Made by a program: the position numbers and the translations under genes. Shown in pieces: positions 24,001-33,762 of a DNA stretch of 64,000 bases. Location: NCBI GenBank assembly GCA_946894095.1, contig OX335649.1:16882001-16946000 (forward strand), read 5' to 3'. The notes beneath the pieces are model-generated. The model searched no databases. It was given only the letters and a program-made list of their open reading frames with translations, and was not told the DNA's origin. This stretch comes from Incurvaria masculella (Eukaryota; Arthropoda; Insecta; Lepidoptera; Incurvariidae). Every line of letters begins with the position of its first letter. Position 1 is the first letter of the stretch.

Positions 24001-27000
24001 TCCAATTGTGAATTGTGACCAATGCAATAATAATGTTTAGGATGGCATCGGTGGTGTGGTGGAGGGGATGACGTCTGTCTCTCTGCTATTGGTGGAGTTG
24101 GTGTCTCCAGATGTCATGTACAATGGTTTGCCGTGGCCTGATGAAGATTTTACCAAGGTAATGGTAACCACCATTCCATCATCAATAGTAATTATGTGAC
24201 ATGATTGAGCAATTGTTTCTTTATTCTCTTTTGTGTATGTTTATTTAGACTTTCACTGTTACACATTATTATTAACTTGTTTTTGGATAGACAGTGTTAT
24301 GAATAGTAAGCGATTCGACGCTTCGTCCGATTTAAGTTGACGATTCGTCCACCGCATTGTGGACTTCTTCGGGACTCGCGGCGCGACCTCCAGCCGCCGA
24401 TGAGGGTAGTTCCACAGCACGTTGCTCAGCTTGCAAACGATGCAACGATGAAACTTTCACCGTCGTGGTCTCCGTTATTGGCGCAACACAGCACTACGTC
24501 TGTATGTACATATACTGTCTATCCGAAAACATTTTAATAATACTTTTTTTATGTGTTCTCATGGCAAGCAAGACGCTTTACCTGCGTTACAAGTGTGATT
24601 AGCAAACATTTTTAAGTGATTTGAAATGTTGCAAGATAGGAAATTGAGAGGGATAGTTCGAGTGTAATCTTGTACTGTAAAAGTAGTATTCTTCACAGCT
24701 TTCCCATTTTTATTACATGTCCTGCTTCATAGTTGCTTCTACAAACTTTTAATATTTTCCTTTTGTCCATGTTTTATTTTGACTATGCATGATGAAGACC
24801 TTTCGGCAGCTTTAGCTATTATGTCATGTGTTTTGTTAAATTACTAGAAATGTTTTGATTACTAGAAATGACTATATTGTTAAGTGTTTAATTTTTAGAA
24901 ATCCACTAGAAAAATTGAAATGAATGAATGGAAAATAACACAACACAGACCAATATTGTATGTTTAGTACAATGCAGGCCCTAAATTAGAACCTTGAAGT
25001 ATCCCTAAATAAAATTTTAATAATATCCATCAAAAACTACTACATTGCAGGTGTCCGGATCGATGCTATTGGAAGGATTTGTTGTTAATATGAATGCACC
25101 ATGAATCCCAAATCAGTTAAGCGATTCAATCAGTATCAAGTAATTAACTCAGTCAAAGGCTTTACTGTAATGAGAGTAGGCGTATTTACTTTTATCATAT
25201 GTATATTATAGTTTCATATATTATGAGCAATGAAATCATTACATTTACAGACCGGAATTCGGGAGGAACTGGCATGCCTTGACGACCGATAAGAACATTC
25301 TATGAGAAGATAGGTTATGCGCAGTAGAAGTTTGATTGTACTGAGTAACACTCTTTCATCTATGCCAACCCCGTTGATGATGCGATGTCATGTATGCATA
25401 TTATCTCCACAGGTGAGTATAGAGCGGGAGCTGTACATGCGCGGGGCGCTGGAAGGTTGCTACGTGGCGCGCGCCGCGCTGCGCCGCGCCGCAAGCGCCC
25501 GGCCCGCGCTGTGCTACGCGTCCGCGCTGCTGCGCGCCGTCGCCGCGACCCTGCTGCACCAGCACCGAGCCACCGATGGTGGGTGCTTCTGTCGTACTCG
25601 GATAATGTCATGATGGATAAGACCTAAATCGTTTCATACAAAATGTACTGAAATTTCCTTTTTTTTTTAAAAAAAAATCTAAACCGCTCTGTAGCTTCAT
25701 CATAATGATTTAAAGTTATCTTTTAGAGTTTTACTTTGAAGTTTTGAGGAAAAGTTACGAAATTTGATCGACAAAGAATCAGTGGGTCACTCCTTCCTTT
25801 TTTACCATAGGCAAAGAGTTTTTGTCGGGGTTTTTTATTCCCATTCACATAAAAATCTATAAACGCACAGGTCACGATGCTTTTTTTCAAGGAAAACTAG
25901 AGAAATCATAAAGATTTCACAAAGAAACGTTTGCGCGAACGCAAAAAAGCGCGACGACTCCTATGTATCGATAACCATTTAAGGCGCTAGGACTAGCCAA
26001 CTACTCGCGCCATACAAATGCACTTTTTAACAAATGTAATAATATGTAGTGAAACGCTTCAGCAAATCCAAATAGAACTCCAGACTGATAATGGATTGTT
26101 AATATTTTTTTATTCCATCATTTATTTAAATAATAATAAAAATAAAAAAAAATTGATTTTTCTCATTAGAAATCTGAAAGTCATTCGATTTCTAGATATA
26201 AGCAAAAACAGCATATATGCATAAACAAAAAATTCCATTTGCTTTTAGATTTCTACATTTAGTCAAAAAAGTTCGGAAATGGACACCGTTTCCGCAATGT
26301 ATTTTGTATAGAAAAAGGAAACATACATTAACGAAAATCATTCGATTCCTAGACAAGGAATCATATATTGTAAGGATGACACTTATAATCGTCAGACTTA
26401 GTTAGTTTACTTGGGGTGCCTCGTCTAACTTTGCGATTTGGCTAGTACCAGGCCCTTAAGAAGTTTTCTCATTGGGTGCGTATGTTCCATCACTCTCTAA
26501 CTTGCAGCATTGGTACTTAAGAACGGCCCGTAAGCTATGCTCCCCATACAAACGTAGTTTACTAATAATTTGGAAACAGCTATTCCAATTAAATTGATAT
26601 TTAATATCTAATATCAGGGAACAAATATCTGTGTCTGCACGTTTTTGTTTTTTCGCAAAGATCCAAACTGAATCAAATGAAAGCAAAAAGAAAATCTTCA
26701 TACGAATTTTATTTTCTCTGTGGTTTGGATACATTTACCGAAAAAACAAAGACATGCAGGCACAGATATTTGTAGCCTAATATCGGATACCAAATATCAA
26801 GTACATTGGAACAGTGGTTTTCAAATTGTTAGTAAACTACGTTTGTATGGAAGGCGAAATTTTCTGATGCTTACGGGCCCACCTTAAGGTCCGCCCGTAA
26901 GCACCTGAAAATTTCGCCTCCCATACAAACGTAGTTTGCTAATGATTTGAAAACCACTGTTCCAACTTACTTGATATTTGGTATCTAATATTAGGCTACA

Positions 27001-30000
27001 AATATCTGTGTCCGCATGCCTTTGTTTTTTCGGTAAATGTATTCTGGGTCAAACCAGAGAGATAACAAAATTCGTATGAAGATTTTCTTTTGCATTCATT
27101 TCATTCGGTTTGGATTTTTCAAAAAACAAAAGCATGCAGACACAGATATTTGTTACCTGATATTAGATATTAAATATCAATTTAATTGGAATAGCGGTTT
27201 CCAAATGATTAGTAAACTACGTTTGTATGGGGAGCATAGCTTACGGGCCGTTCTTAAGTTGACATCTCAGTCCCAGACTTTGTTCGTCATGTAAGCACAG
27301 CGCGCTATGCAAGGTCTATGGTTGCACTGAACCATGTCCAGTCACATCAAAAAACTTCAATGTCAATTGAATTATATGTTGTAGTTTTTTATCCTCCGAA
27401 TATTTTGAATTAGTAGTATTTTGGAAACATTAAATTCCCAGACTACCGAAGTTCGACCGGAAGTTAGGATAAAACAATGAGAGGTGTCGAGTGTGTGCGA
27501 TGTTGGCAGACCGCTACGTGAGCACCGCCGAGAGTGAACGGCTGTTCAGCGTGACCAAGGAACTGCTGGAGACGATGCTCCTCGGCCAGCTCCTGCCGCA
27601 TCCGCTCAACTACATCATGGAGATGTTGCCCCATCTCAAGCCGCACGAGGTTGGTTTCGCACCGCTCGCACGAGACAAGCTATATTCAATTTGTGGCGAG
27701 GGACTCGTAGCGCAGGGGCGCGGGCACTTACCTTCCGTGCCAGAGGTCATCGATTCGATCCCTGCGCTGTTCATGCACTACTTTTTTTTATTCACTTTGA
27801 GTGTTAGATGACGGCATTTCGTCAGCAATGCGACGAGAAGCCCTAGGGCATGAACGGTATAGCGTAAGCGCTATTGAGATGGCGATATCGCCTGTCAATT
27901 ATAGTGTATGCGTTTGACAGTTGGTATCGATAGTACTGTCGATACCATCTGTCAAATGTATACAATATTTTTGTCAGGCGATGTAGCGTCCTCGATAGCG
28001 CCTGCTCGATAGGGTTCATAGTCCTAGCCCTGCTCCATTGTTCAAACTGTAAATCCGCTTTCCCTACTAGGTGGTGGGGTTAAGCTCGCCCGGGTTGGTA
28101 CCATCGCATTGGATGAAACTGGTCTGTGATTTCCATCAAGTTCAATGGTGCTCATAAATGGAAGGGCCAGGGCATGGCACCCAATTGCTTCGGAAACGTG
28201 GTGTCTTAGGCTAATATCATGACCGTGGGTGTGGTATTAGGCATCTATGTCCAGTAACATAAAAACATATAAAAATCACAAATGCTTGCGATGAAGGAAA
28301 ACATCATGAAGAAACCAACTACTTCGTGCTAGGTCAACGACTAGATGAACACGCAATGAGCTAGTCACTCATTCTGTGCGTTTTAAAATTTTGCGAAACG
28401 GCGTCTCTAAGACCGAATATCTGGTACTTGGGACCTAGAAATGGCACTGTATATTCTCATAAATCTCTGTATTCTCAAACTGAGTTCCCTACTACTCAAC
28501 GTAATTATTGGTGAAATTGACCGGTTATGATCATCTACGTGCAGATCGTGCAAGTGCTGAGAGACTGCATATGGAACTACACACGAGACCATGTGCCCTC
28601 GCCTGCCCTCTTCAAGTGCGACGCGACAGGTGAGCAGTATTCTCTCAAGTCTCTTTTGTAAATTGAACTGGAAATTAGAAATATTAATTTCTGCTAATTC
28701 AACAAGATATTCATGAAAGAAGTCTATTTTGCCATAAATTCAAAATATGCTTCTTCTTGTATATGGGTAGTAACATGTTGGAGGGTGTGGTATTACATAG
28801 TTAAAGTTGAAGACGGCTTTTACACCAGAATATACTTGTAATACTATACATAGTTATAGATTATTGTGTAAGCAACTTTGTTAGTTAAGGATGTTCCGAC
28901 CCATACAATGTTTTTTTTACACAGAACGCAAAAAGTATTGCACTTTAAGGCACGAATTCGTCAAAAATATTAAATACTAGCTGCGGTACCCGGCTCCGCT
29001 CGGGTTAGCGTCGGCTAAATGATTTCATGGAAAAAAAGTAGCCCACATTGCTGGTCCAAAATAGGATCAAACTGGTCCAGGAAAATGTATCCATCTACCA
29101 AATTTAATCAAGATCGTTCGAGATGAAATAGCATTATTTAATGAGAAACATCCAATAATTCCCATTTAGAGCTTCGTTGACATTTGGTGGCTATTTAAAA
29201 AAAAAAGCATTTGCCGCCAGAACCTTTCTGCACTTGCACTGCAACATTGTTTACCTAGTAAGTAAGTAAGTAACGTGTAATGTAGGTAATTTTTGCGTGG
29301 ACTCCAACCCACAGCTAGCCTCAACATCGAAAACAGTAACCCATCTCGAACCTGACTGCTCCCAGAAATCCTATACATTGATAAAATACGCACATAAATC
29401 GGGTGTTAGTGGTTCGCAAGTTTTAAGAATTTAACACTCTCTACTCACCCTTCTCTAGTTTTGAGTAGAATCATGCTAGACGTAGATACAATCCGCATCT
29501 AAATCGAGTAATTGGTTCTCAAGGATTTTGCCAAGTAGTCCTTAAGTTGCGGGAAATACCAAGCCGTACCCGCCCCCCGCACCCGCCCCCGGCGGACCGC
29601 CCGCCCCGCCCCCGCCGCCGCTCCCGCTACCGCCCCAGGCCCCGCTCCCCCTGGTGTGAAGTAGCGCTACCGGCATCGTTTTCGCAGCTCCGTGAAAGTT
29701 CTAAAGCCCATGGGCACAATATCTTTATAAATTGTAGCCTATGTGTTATTCTGATGTATAAGCTATATTATTGTAAAGTTTCATTAAAATCCATTCAGTA
29801 GTTTTTACGTGAAAGAGTAACAAACATCCATCCATCCATCCATCCATTATTACAAACTTTCCCCTCTATAATATTTACTAGCTGCGGTACCCGGCTCCGC
29901 TCAGGTTAGCGTCGGCTAAATTATTTCATGGATAAAAAGTATCCGACATGGCTGATCCAAAATAGGGTCAAACTGGTCCAGAACAATGTATCCATCTACC

Positions 30001-31510
30001 AAATTTAATCAAGATCGTTCGAGATGAAATAGCATGATTTAATGAGAAACATCCAATAATTCCCATTTAGAGCTTCGTTGACATTTGGTGGCTATTTAAA
30101 AAAAAGCATTTGCCGCCAGAACCTTTCTGCACTTGCACTGCAACATTGTTTACCTAGTAAGTAAGTAACGTGTAATGTAGGTAAGTTTTGCGTGGACTCC
30201 AACCCACAGCCAGGCTCAACATCGAAAACAGTAACCCATCTCGAACCTGACAGCTCCCAGAGATCCTATACATTGATAAAATACGCACATAAATCGGGTT
30301 AGTGGTTCGCAAGTTATAAGAATTTAACACTCACTACTCACCCTTCAGGTAATGAAGCGTTATATTATGTAGCCTATAAGTTTTGAGTAGAATCAGGCTA
30401 GATGTAGATACAATCCGCATCTAAATCGAGTAATTGGTTCTCAAGGATTTTGCCAAGTAGTCCTTAAGTTGCGGGAAATACCAAGCCGTACCCGCCCCCC
30501 CCCCTCACCCGCCCCCGGCGGACCGCCCTCCCCGCCCCCGGCCCCGCTCCCCGTGGTGTGAAGTAGCGCTACCGGCATCGTTTTCGCAGCCCCGTGAAAG
30601 TTCTAAAGCCCATGGGCACAATATGTTTATAAATTGTAGCCTATGTGTTACTCTGATGTATAAGCTATATTATTGTAAAGTTTCATTAAAATCCATTCAG
30701 TAGTTTTTACGTGAAAGAGTAACAAACATCCATCCATTATTACAAACATTCCCCTTTATAATATTTATTAGATTAGATATTAGATAGCCATAGTAGTTGC
30801 AGCGAAAACATATTCACAATTTCAGGTTTAATGGTTTCGTTGTAATTGCCGATTAGAAGTTTTACACCGTTAGATGGCGCTGTTAAATAAAAATCGTATT
30901 TAAATAAATTGTAACAAAACCAATAATCCTGAAATTGTGAAATTGTTTTCGCTGCAAGTAATATGGTTAAAGTGCAATACTTTTTGCGTTCTGTGTAAAA
31001 AAAACATTGTATGAGTCGGAACATCCTTAAACAATTTATATTTTCAATCCATTTCCACTGAGAGTTGCCGTTTCTTTTGTTCTTTGTTCTATATCCTAAA
31101 TTATTATACCAAAAATTTTTTGGCAGCAGCATTTCAATAAACTTCTAATAAAAAATCTAAAAACCGGTGAAGTTTTTCTGCAGGTTCTTCTTTACTGAGT
31201 TAATCGTAGTCACAAATCTGTCAGTTCATGACGTAACTTAATGTAGTTTGACTACCAAAAGCTTAAATAAATTAAATTCTCTCCTTCTTTTTTTTTGAAG
31301 TCGGTTTAAAATGAAATCAGCCATTCAAATTTCCTGTAAGTATCGGACAAACAGCGTATCGATTGCGTAGGTCTGCACTGGCGCGAGCCGTCGACCTGCG
31401 AGCCGCCGCCCGCCTACACGGAGACCCTGCGCATCATCATCCAGAAGAACGTGGGCCGGCTCGGCCACCTGTACCCGCTCATGTTTCCCGCGCACGCCGA
31501 TCGCTGCTGA
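11879..31510 (+). CDS. IntS5: Integrator complex subunit 5, whole gene, 16 exons
   Basis: Sixteen exons (listed separately) join in one frame to about 895 residues ending TGA at 31508-31510; human INTS5 is about 1,019. INTS5 is a helical-repeat scaffold subunit of the nuclear Integrator complex, which cleaves snRNA and other nascent RNA polymerase II transcripts. Family landmarks occur in order: LLRKFPAARAAVLDYF (exon 1), RGLLDMA (exon 3), DWVVSHVARASPSLVVPRAL (exon 4), LLEAALLREDGVFGG (exon 10), TSVFHAGIIGKG (exon 11), RPALCYASALLRAV (exon 13) and the C-terminal NVGRLGHL (exon 16). The start ATG is the first in frame after an upstream stop. Weak points are the exon 1 donor and GTTGGT-type donors of exons 9 and 14. 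Exons 4, 6 and 10 have nearby duplicate copies. A possible poly(A) signal AATAAA is at about 31,999. Confidence 0.9.
12180..12292. mobile_element. 113-bp MITE with 8-bp target duplication
   Basis: Short TIR tattcagag...ctctgaat, flanked by ATTAGTCG at 12172-12179 and 12293-12300. Relatives without a clear duplication lie at 15,176-15,280 and 48,244-48,357. An 8-bp duplication fits hAT- or P-like transposases, but the family is not identified. Confidence 0.7.
12301..14297. other. IntS5 intron 1, remainder
   Basis: AT-rich intron with a GC- and CpG-richer patch at 12,730-13,010 and another at 13,380-13,720. Short frames there have no recognisable domain. Nothing else assigned. Confidence 0.5.
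14298..14428 (+). CDS. IntS5: IntS5 exon 2
   Basis: Acceptor cag at 14295-14297, donor TCTT|GTAAGT. Encodes PSLEAAAMIVPEICSLGEPW and WAAIITPWCIALLKDIATG, matching the vertebrate segment around NPKAWAPVISAW. Confidence 0.85.
14729..14960. mobile_element. Truncated copy of the 33.0-kb TTAA MITE family
   Basis: Shares the gctctggaacc, cggctccgtgatga and cgaactctcgga blocks with the elements at 32,999-33,523 and 35,690-36,198. Ends in a short palindrome (atttaaggccgccttaaat). Confidence 0.5.
15000..15130 (+). mobile_element. tRNA-related SINE fragment
   Basis: gtaagagcag...aggttcgaatcc gives box A and box B spacing with a TGTAATCC anticodon-like loop. The following body (gaccaaaat, ttttaaaaatctgatcacga) is shared with 59,740-59,890. 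No acceptor stem, so not a tRNA gene. Confidence 0.55.
15176..15280. mobile_element. Relative of the 113-bp MITE
   Basis: Starts tatttagagagcacctgac and ends ctctgaat; internally similar to 12,180-12,292. Confidence 0.55.
15305..15785. repeat. Diverged tandem duplication of about 320 bp
   Basis: 15,305-15,500 and 15,620-15,785 share ordered blocks (tttcttccgttaaataatgt against tttctttaattaatgt; atgccatttctttgactttg against aagccatttcttttactttg; ttccaaataattaaga in both). Non-coding. Confidence 0.5.
16046..16156 (+). CDS. IntS5: IntS5 exon 3
   Basis: Acceptor tgtttgcag, donor CTGG|GTAATA. Encodes SALQSSEPVRGLLDMATANL and TRLTDEERAKCVDMLL. Confidence 0.88.
16626..17135 (+). repeat. Tandem copies of IntS5 exon 4
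   Basis: The exon plus flanking intron recurs with spacings of 229 and about 235 bp. Copy 2 (16,860-17,032) is nearly identical but has an in-frame TAG (agctagtgg) and other changes. Copy 3 (17,095 to about 17,130) is a short 5' fragment. The unit includes the donor and about 55 bp of intron. Confidence 0.88.
16631..16803 (+). CDS. IntS5: IntS5 exon 4
   Basis: Acceptor caccgcag, donor AAT|GTGAGT. Encodes ESRECDWVVSHVARASPSLV and on to HVRARLLQLFN. The first of three tandem copies and the only one with both an acceptor and an open frame. Confidence 0.88.
17441..17561 (+). CDS. IntS5: IntS5 exon 5
   Basis: Acceptor ttttctcaacag, donor TTGT|GTAAGC. Encodes EAISPDIHVENKNIIIPYLL and NLASKCDTVLKAMTLDLDSL. 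Confidence 0.88.
17935..18115 (-). mobile_element. LINE 3'-tail fragment
   Basis: Read on the minus strand it ends with an aaataaag-type signal followed by an att repeat, as at 3' ends of CR1/jockey-like LINEs. No coding part remains. Confidence 0.4.
18176..18337 (+). CDS. IntS5: IntS5 exon 6
   Basis: Acceptor tattccag, donor TTGG|GTATGT. Encodes LTESVVERLTELSGSPGWES and on to FCRRLLG. The first of three tandem copies, and the only one with an acceptor in the right phase. Confidence 0.87.
18176..18745 (+). repeat. Tandem copies of IntS5 exon 6
   Basis: The gtcaacgtg core recurs at 18,235, 18,422 and 18,606 (spacings 187 and 184). Each copy ends in the same donor TTGG|GTATGTGCACGCCC. Copy 2 (18,362-18,520) has an early TAG and a small deletion. 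Copy 3 (18,547-18,711) is long and open but has a TAG where copy 1 has GAG near its start, plus one extra Leu codon. Confidence 0.88.
18979..19134 (+). CDS. IntS5: IntS5 exon 7
   Basis: Acceptor catgttcag, donor GTTG|GTTAGC (non-consensus). Encodes EHVLQKLEHEALCDAKIPLL and on to SLARVLILV. Confidence 0.82.
19135..20212. other. IntS5 intron 7
   Basis: AT-rich intron. Short frames at 19,437-19,881 show no domain. Nothing recognised. Confidence 0.5.
20213..20525 (+). CDS. IntS5: IntS5 exon 8
   Basis: Acceptor ccctttcag, donor CTAAG|GTAAAT. Encodes HQLPSEFVNTLSYLLQYSRN and on to NLTTLL; helical, acidic segment. Confidence 0.88.
20612..20886 (+). CDS. IntS5: IntS5 exon 9
   Basis: Acceptor tttgtctacag. 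Encodes RWESLNKVSHL and on to ITKGTVQYFFRCLQET. Donor ACTG|GTTGGT is weak but is the only one that keeps phase into exon 10. Confidence 0.8.
20980..21075 (+). repeat. Displaced partial copy of IntS5 exon 10
   Basis: About 95 bp (tcgctgctcgaggcggcg to gaccactacctca) match 22,389-22,485 with only a few differences, 1.4 kb upstream. No splice sites of its own. Confidence 0.85.
21932..22261. mobile_element. PIF/Harbinger-like MITE, 330 bp
   Basis: Ends GGACAATAATTCACCGAAGC and (inverted) GGGCCAAAATCCACCAAAGC, flanked by TAA at 21929-21931 and 22262-22264. A TAA/TTA duplication with GGG-type ends fits Harbinger. GC-rich interior with repeated cggagc motifs. It lies 34 bp before IntS5 exon 10. Confidence 0.7.
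22296..22498 (+). CDS. IntS5: IntS5 exon 10
   Basis: Acceptor ggtgtgcacag, donor CAC|GTGAGT. Encodes EELGVMRGAARCCRLLRRVC and on to LNDHYLILNNRKH. Very GC-rich. The upstream tract is poor in pyrimidines because a MITE sits just before it. Confidence 0.85.
22522..22793. mobile_element. hAT-type MITE, 272 bp
   Basis: Ends cagggtttcttcacct and (inverted) cagggtttgttaacct. Flanked by gtctacgg at 22514-22521 and gtctaagg at 22794-22801, an 8-bp duplication with one mismatch. No coding capacity. Confidence 0.75.
23140..23215 (-). mobile_element. Fragment of the gggttccgt lepidopteran repeat
   Basis: ttagggttccgtaac and cggaaccctaatactaag match the 3' end of the element at 37,170-37,436. Confidence 0.5.
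23436..23609 (+). CDS. IntS5: IntS5 exon 11
   Basis: Acceptor ttctgtgcag, donor ATG|GTGAGT. Encodes GPLTQLTQSHTSVFHAGIIG and on to IELLMGALMSCM; the VFHAGIIGKG block is a family landmark. Confidence 0.9.
24041..24157 (+). CDS. IntS5: IntS5 exon 12
   Basis: Acceptor taatgtttag, donor AAG|GTAATG. Encodes DGIGGVVEGMTSVSLLLVEL and VSPDVMYNGLPWPDEDFTK. Confidence 0.88.
24238..24540. mobile_element. Inverted-repeat element related to 47.47-47.66 kb
   Basis: Contains ggatagacagtgttatgaat and, inverted, tactgtctatccgaaaa, plus a flank (tgtttatttagactttcact) that recurs inverted at 47,635-47,660. The interior cgactcgcggcgcgacctc block is shared. Confidence 0.6.
25413..25578 (+). CDS. IntS5: IntS5 exon 13
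   Basis: Acceptor ttatctccacag, donor GATG|GTGGGT. Encodes VSIERELYMRGALEGCYVAR, RPALCYASALLRAV and LLHQHRATD. Confidence 0.88.
25983..26455. mobile_element. TTAA-flanked MITE, family D
   Basis: TTAA at 25979-25982 and 26456-26459. Imperfect inverted ends are ggcgctaggactagccaa and gggcctggtactagccaa. A second copy in opposite orientation lies at 47,689-48,158. Confidence 0.72.
26521..26883. mobile_element. TTAA-flanked MITE, left half of a large palindrome
   Basis: Between TTAA at 26517-26520 and 26884-26887. Ends gaacggcccgtaagc and (inverted) ggtgggcccgtaagc. Pairs with 26,888-27,253. Confidence 0.75.
26888..27253. mobile_element. TTAA-flanked MITE, right half of a large palindrome
   Basis: Between TTAA at 26884-26887 and 27254-27257. 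Inverted copy of the neighbouring element; the same family as a fragment at about 2,466-2,560. Confidence 0.75.
27510..27649 (+). CDS. IntS5: IntS5 exon 14
   Basis: Acceptor gatgttggcag, donor GAG|GTTGGT (weak). Encodes DRYVSTAESERLFSVTKELL and on to MEMLPHLKPHE. Confidence 0.87.
27686..28268 (+). mobile_element. SINE copy with a distinct tRNA-like head, interrupted
   Basis: The head has gtagcgcagg (box A) and gattcgatccc (box B). The body from catgcactac to the gatgacggcatttcgtc block, and from 28,060 to 28,268, is that of the 40.9-kb SINE. A palindromic insert occupies about 27,845-28,035; within it tttgacagttggtatcga pairs with tcgataccatctgtcaaa. Confidence 0.65.
28545..28629 (+). CDS. 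IntS5: IntS5 exon 15
   Basis: Acceptor ctacgtgcag, donor ACAG|GTGAGC. Encodes IVQVLRDCIWNYTRDHVPSP and ALFKCDAT. Confidence 0.87.
28889..31026. mobile_element. TTAA-flanked MITE (family of 46.6 and 48.9 kb) split by a nested insertion
   Basis: Outer parts 28,889-28,975 and about 30,784-31,026 match the intact elements at 46,631-46,991 and 48,940-49,304, including ends ggatgttccgacycatac. TTAA flanks at 28885-28888 and 31027-31030. The centre holds a 1.8-kb repeat block. Confidence 0.72.
28976..30783 (+). repeat. Two head-to-tail copies of a 0.9-kb repeat
   Basis: actagctgcggtacccgg begins at 28,976 and again at 29,877 (spacing 901). Each unit has a GC-rich centre (polypyrimidine C runs), a segment related to the second SINE head type, and a 3' end aaagagtaacaaacatccatcc with a CATC microsatellite. 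This resembles a common insect LINE/SINE 3' end. Confidence 0.75.
31371..31510 (+). CDS. IntS5: IntS5 exon 16 (last)
   Basis: Acceptor gattgcgtag. Encodes GLHWREPSTCEPPPAYTETL, RIIIQKNVGRLGHL and the end MFPAHADRC before TGA. The C-terminal block matches the family end, which supports the stop. Confidence 0.9.
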
Positions 31511-32994
31511 CGCGCCGGCGCGAGGTTGCGAGGTTGCGCTGCGTACTGTGGCAGAGGCAGACGGCAGCTTTTTGCAGAGTTGCGTGTTCATTAGTCAACA
31601 CTAGGCACGCCTACGGGCAGGGCCGTCTTATGCCATGCCGGGGTCTATGGGCACACAACAATTTGAGGCCCTTTTGAAAAGTAAAGACAGTTTACGATAT
31701 TTTTTTACAAAACAGGATCTTCGGCACATGGATCTTGAAACCAAATATTTTTGTAGGTAGGTGGGGTCATTTGCAAATCCAAGCAAGCATGCATTTCGAC
31801 TAAGTATACAAATATACCTACAGAACTCTAGCTAGATGTTGTTGACTTCAAATGTGCATTTTAGGGTGACTTCACATTTGTGAAAATGTGCGAAAAATTA
31901 TGTCATTATTAACTTAATGCTCGGGTCGCAGTCAAAAGGGTAAACTTACTAAGTACATATTCATATAAGTAAATTGTAAAAAGTTTTGTAAGAATATCAA
32001 TAAATCCTCAAAAAAAGGAAAAGTGGTTTTCTTGTTTGTGTTAGGTGAGGAAAAATCCAAAATAAAATTTAGATAGGGCTATGTTGGATTTTTCTATATC
32101 GATTAACATTATGCTTTTTACAATACAGAAATGGGCTTTAGTCGAAATAATTCATTTACTGAGAAGCTTTTCGCAAACAATTTGGTCATCGGCGGCTAGA
32201 ATCGGCACCCATGAATTAATTTCATTCAAAGCATGTTATTTAGAAACATAAATTCTTATTGTATTTTTTCAAAACCTCAAAGTCATATCAATAAAAAACA
32301 ATCAACAATGCCACTAAGGTGAGATGCCACTAAGGTCGCTAAAACCTAATTAAATTAAAATCATTTTCTAGGCTAACTGTGATGAATCGCATGAACCAAA
32401 TGAAACAAAAGTTTCGTCAATTATTTTGTAAACTTTATTGATAAAACCAATTTCCAGGTCTTCTATAAATATTTAATTGACAATATGTTAAGAATTGTAT
32501 AAAAAATAAAATGTAAAATTACAAACTATCTACATGTAAACAACTAATTGATAAAATTAGGCTTCAACAACGATGCTAACATTTTACTATCAATATGTTT
32601 ATAATGTTTGGTACATTTACTCACCCTTCAAATATCCATTTGTAAATAAACAGGACTAAATCCTCCTGCTTGGGAAAATTTTATTTATTCAAAGGGCATT
32701 ATTTATAAGAAATTATCTTTCTTTTCTAACTTGGGACAGTTTTATTACCGAAGTCGAATATATTAATTTTCTTATTTAAATTTATTAACTGTCACACTTT
32801 AAAATGTACTAAATCTATTTAATTTTTAATATGCACCAGCTCTTACAACTAACACATACATATCTAAAACATTAACAAATGAGCGAGAAAGGAGCATGAG
32901 GAATTAAAATGTACATATGTGCATTGTAAACGGCACACACAAGAAATGGTCCTTGAATTGAAATATACTTGCTGAATTTGCTTACTAAGACAAT
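31511..32994. other. IntS5 3' flank
   Basis: AT-rich. 31,617-31,690 resembles a dispersed repeat end (gggcagggccgtctta). AATAAA at 31,999 may be the IntS5 poly(A) signal. No gene seen. Confidence 0.45.
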
Positions 32995-32998
32995 TTAA

Positions 32999-33523
32999 GG
33001 TGGCCCAACCCGCTCATCTCCCCATACAAAAGGGGAAAGAAGATCACGCCCATATTTCTTGTCAGAGATCCAAAATTTTGCTCAAAATAGCTTTATTTGA
33101 TCGAACTAGATGTCTGATGACCATTGGCATTGTAAAATTGTGTTTGGTTTCTAAGTTATAAGGTCCGAAAGTTCGAATTTTTCGCGCGTTTTATACGATA
33201 ACTTTGGAGGAGGATTACGCAATGATAAAGTAAGAACATCGTAAAAAGATTAGTCATCAGACATAGCTTATTTAATCAAGATTTATGACCTATTTGTTTT
33301 TTGTTAGATTTTTGACTACAGCGGTCGTGGTTTACTTAGTCGTTTTGAAATTAAAATTTTCGTAAATCTTACCAAATCATACACTATGCACATTGTCTTT
33401 TTTGTGGACATGTTGCATCTTCTTCATCACGGAGCCTGTCTTATTCTTTGAAACAGAGAAGGTCCCAGAGCACGGTTTTGTACTGTGCCCGCGAATGAGT
33501 TAGGTCCGCCGGGTTGGGCCGCC
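32999..33523. mobile_element. TTAA-flanked MITE, 525 bp
   Basis: TTAA at 32995-32998 and 33524-33527. TIR ggtggcccaacccg and (inverted) ggcggcccaacccg. Other copies at 35,690-36,198 and 14,729-14,960. Lies between the convergent IntS5 and Grip 3' ends. Confidence 0.75.
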
Positions 33524-33649
33524 TTAAGTCAGCAAGGCCAATATAATCCTACTTCCATCAAAACCCTTAGTTGGAGCCTGAAAATTACTTCTTTCTGTAT
33601 TTGTAGTCAATAAAAAAAATATATTCAGAGGTAACAATATTACATTTCG

Positions 33650-33762
33650 AACATGAATGGCTAATACCAAACTGACCCTCAGACATTCGCCTAACACACC
33701 ATGTTTGCCGCCAGGAGACAGGTTCTTCCTTATATTGCTCGGCTACATTGAACTGGATGGAT
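33650..33762 (-). mobile_element. SINE 3' fragment
   Basis: aatggctaataccaaactga and the attgctcggctacattgaac block match the 3' part of the 40.9-kb SINE. Confidence 0.55.
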
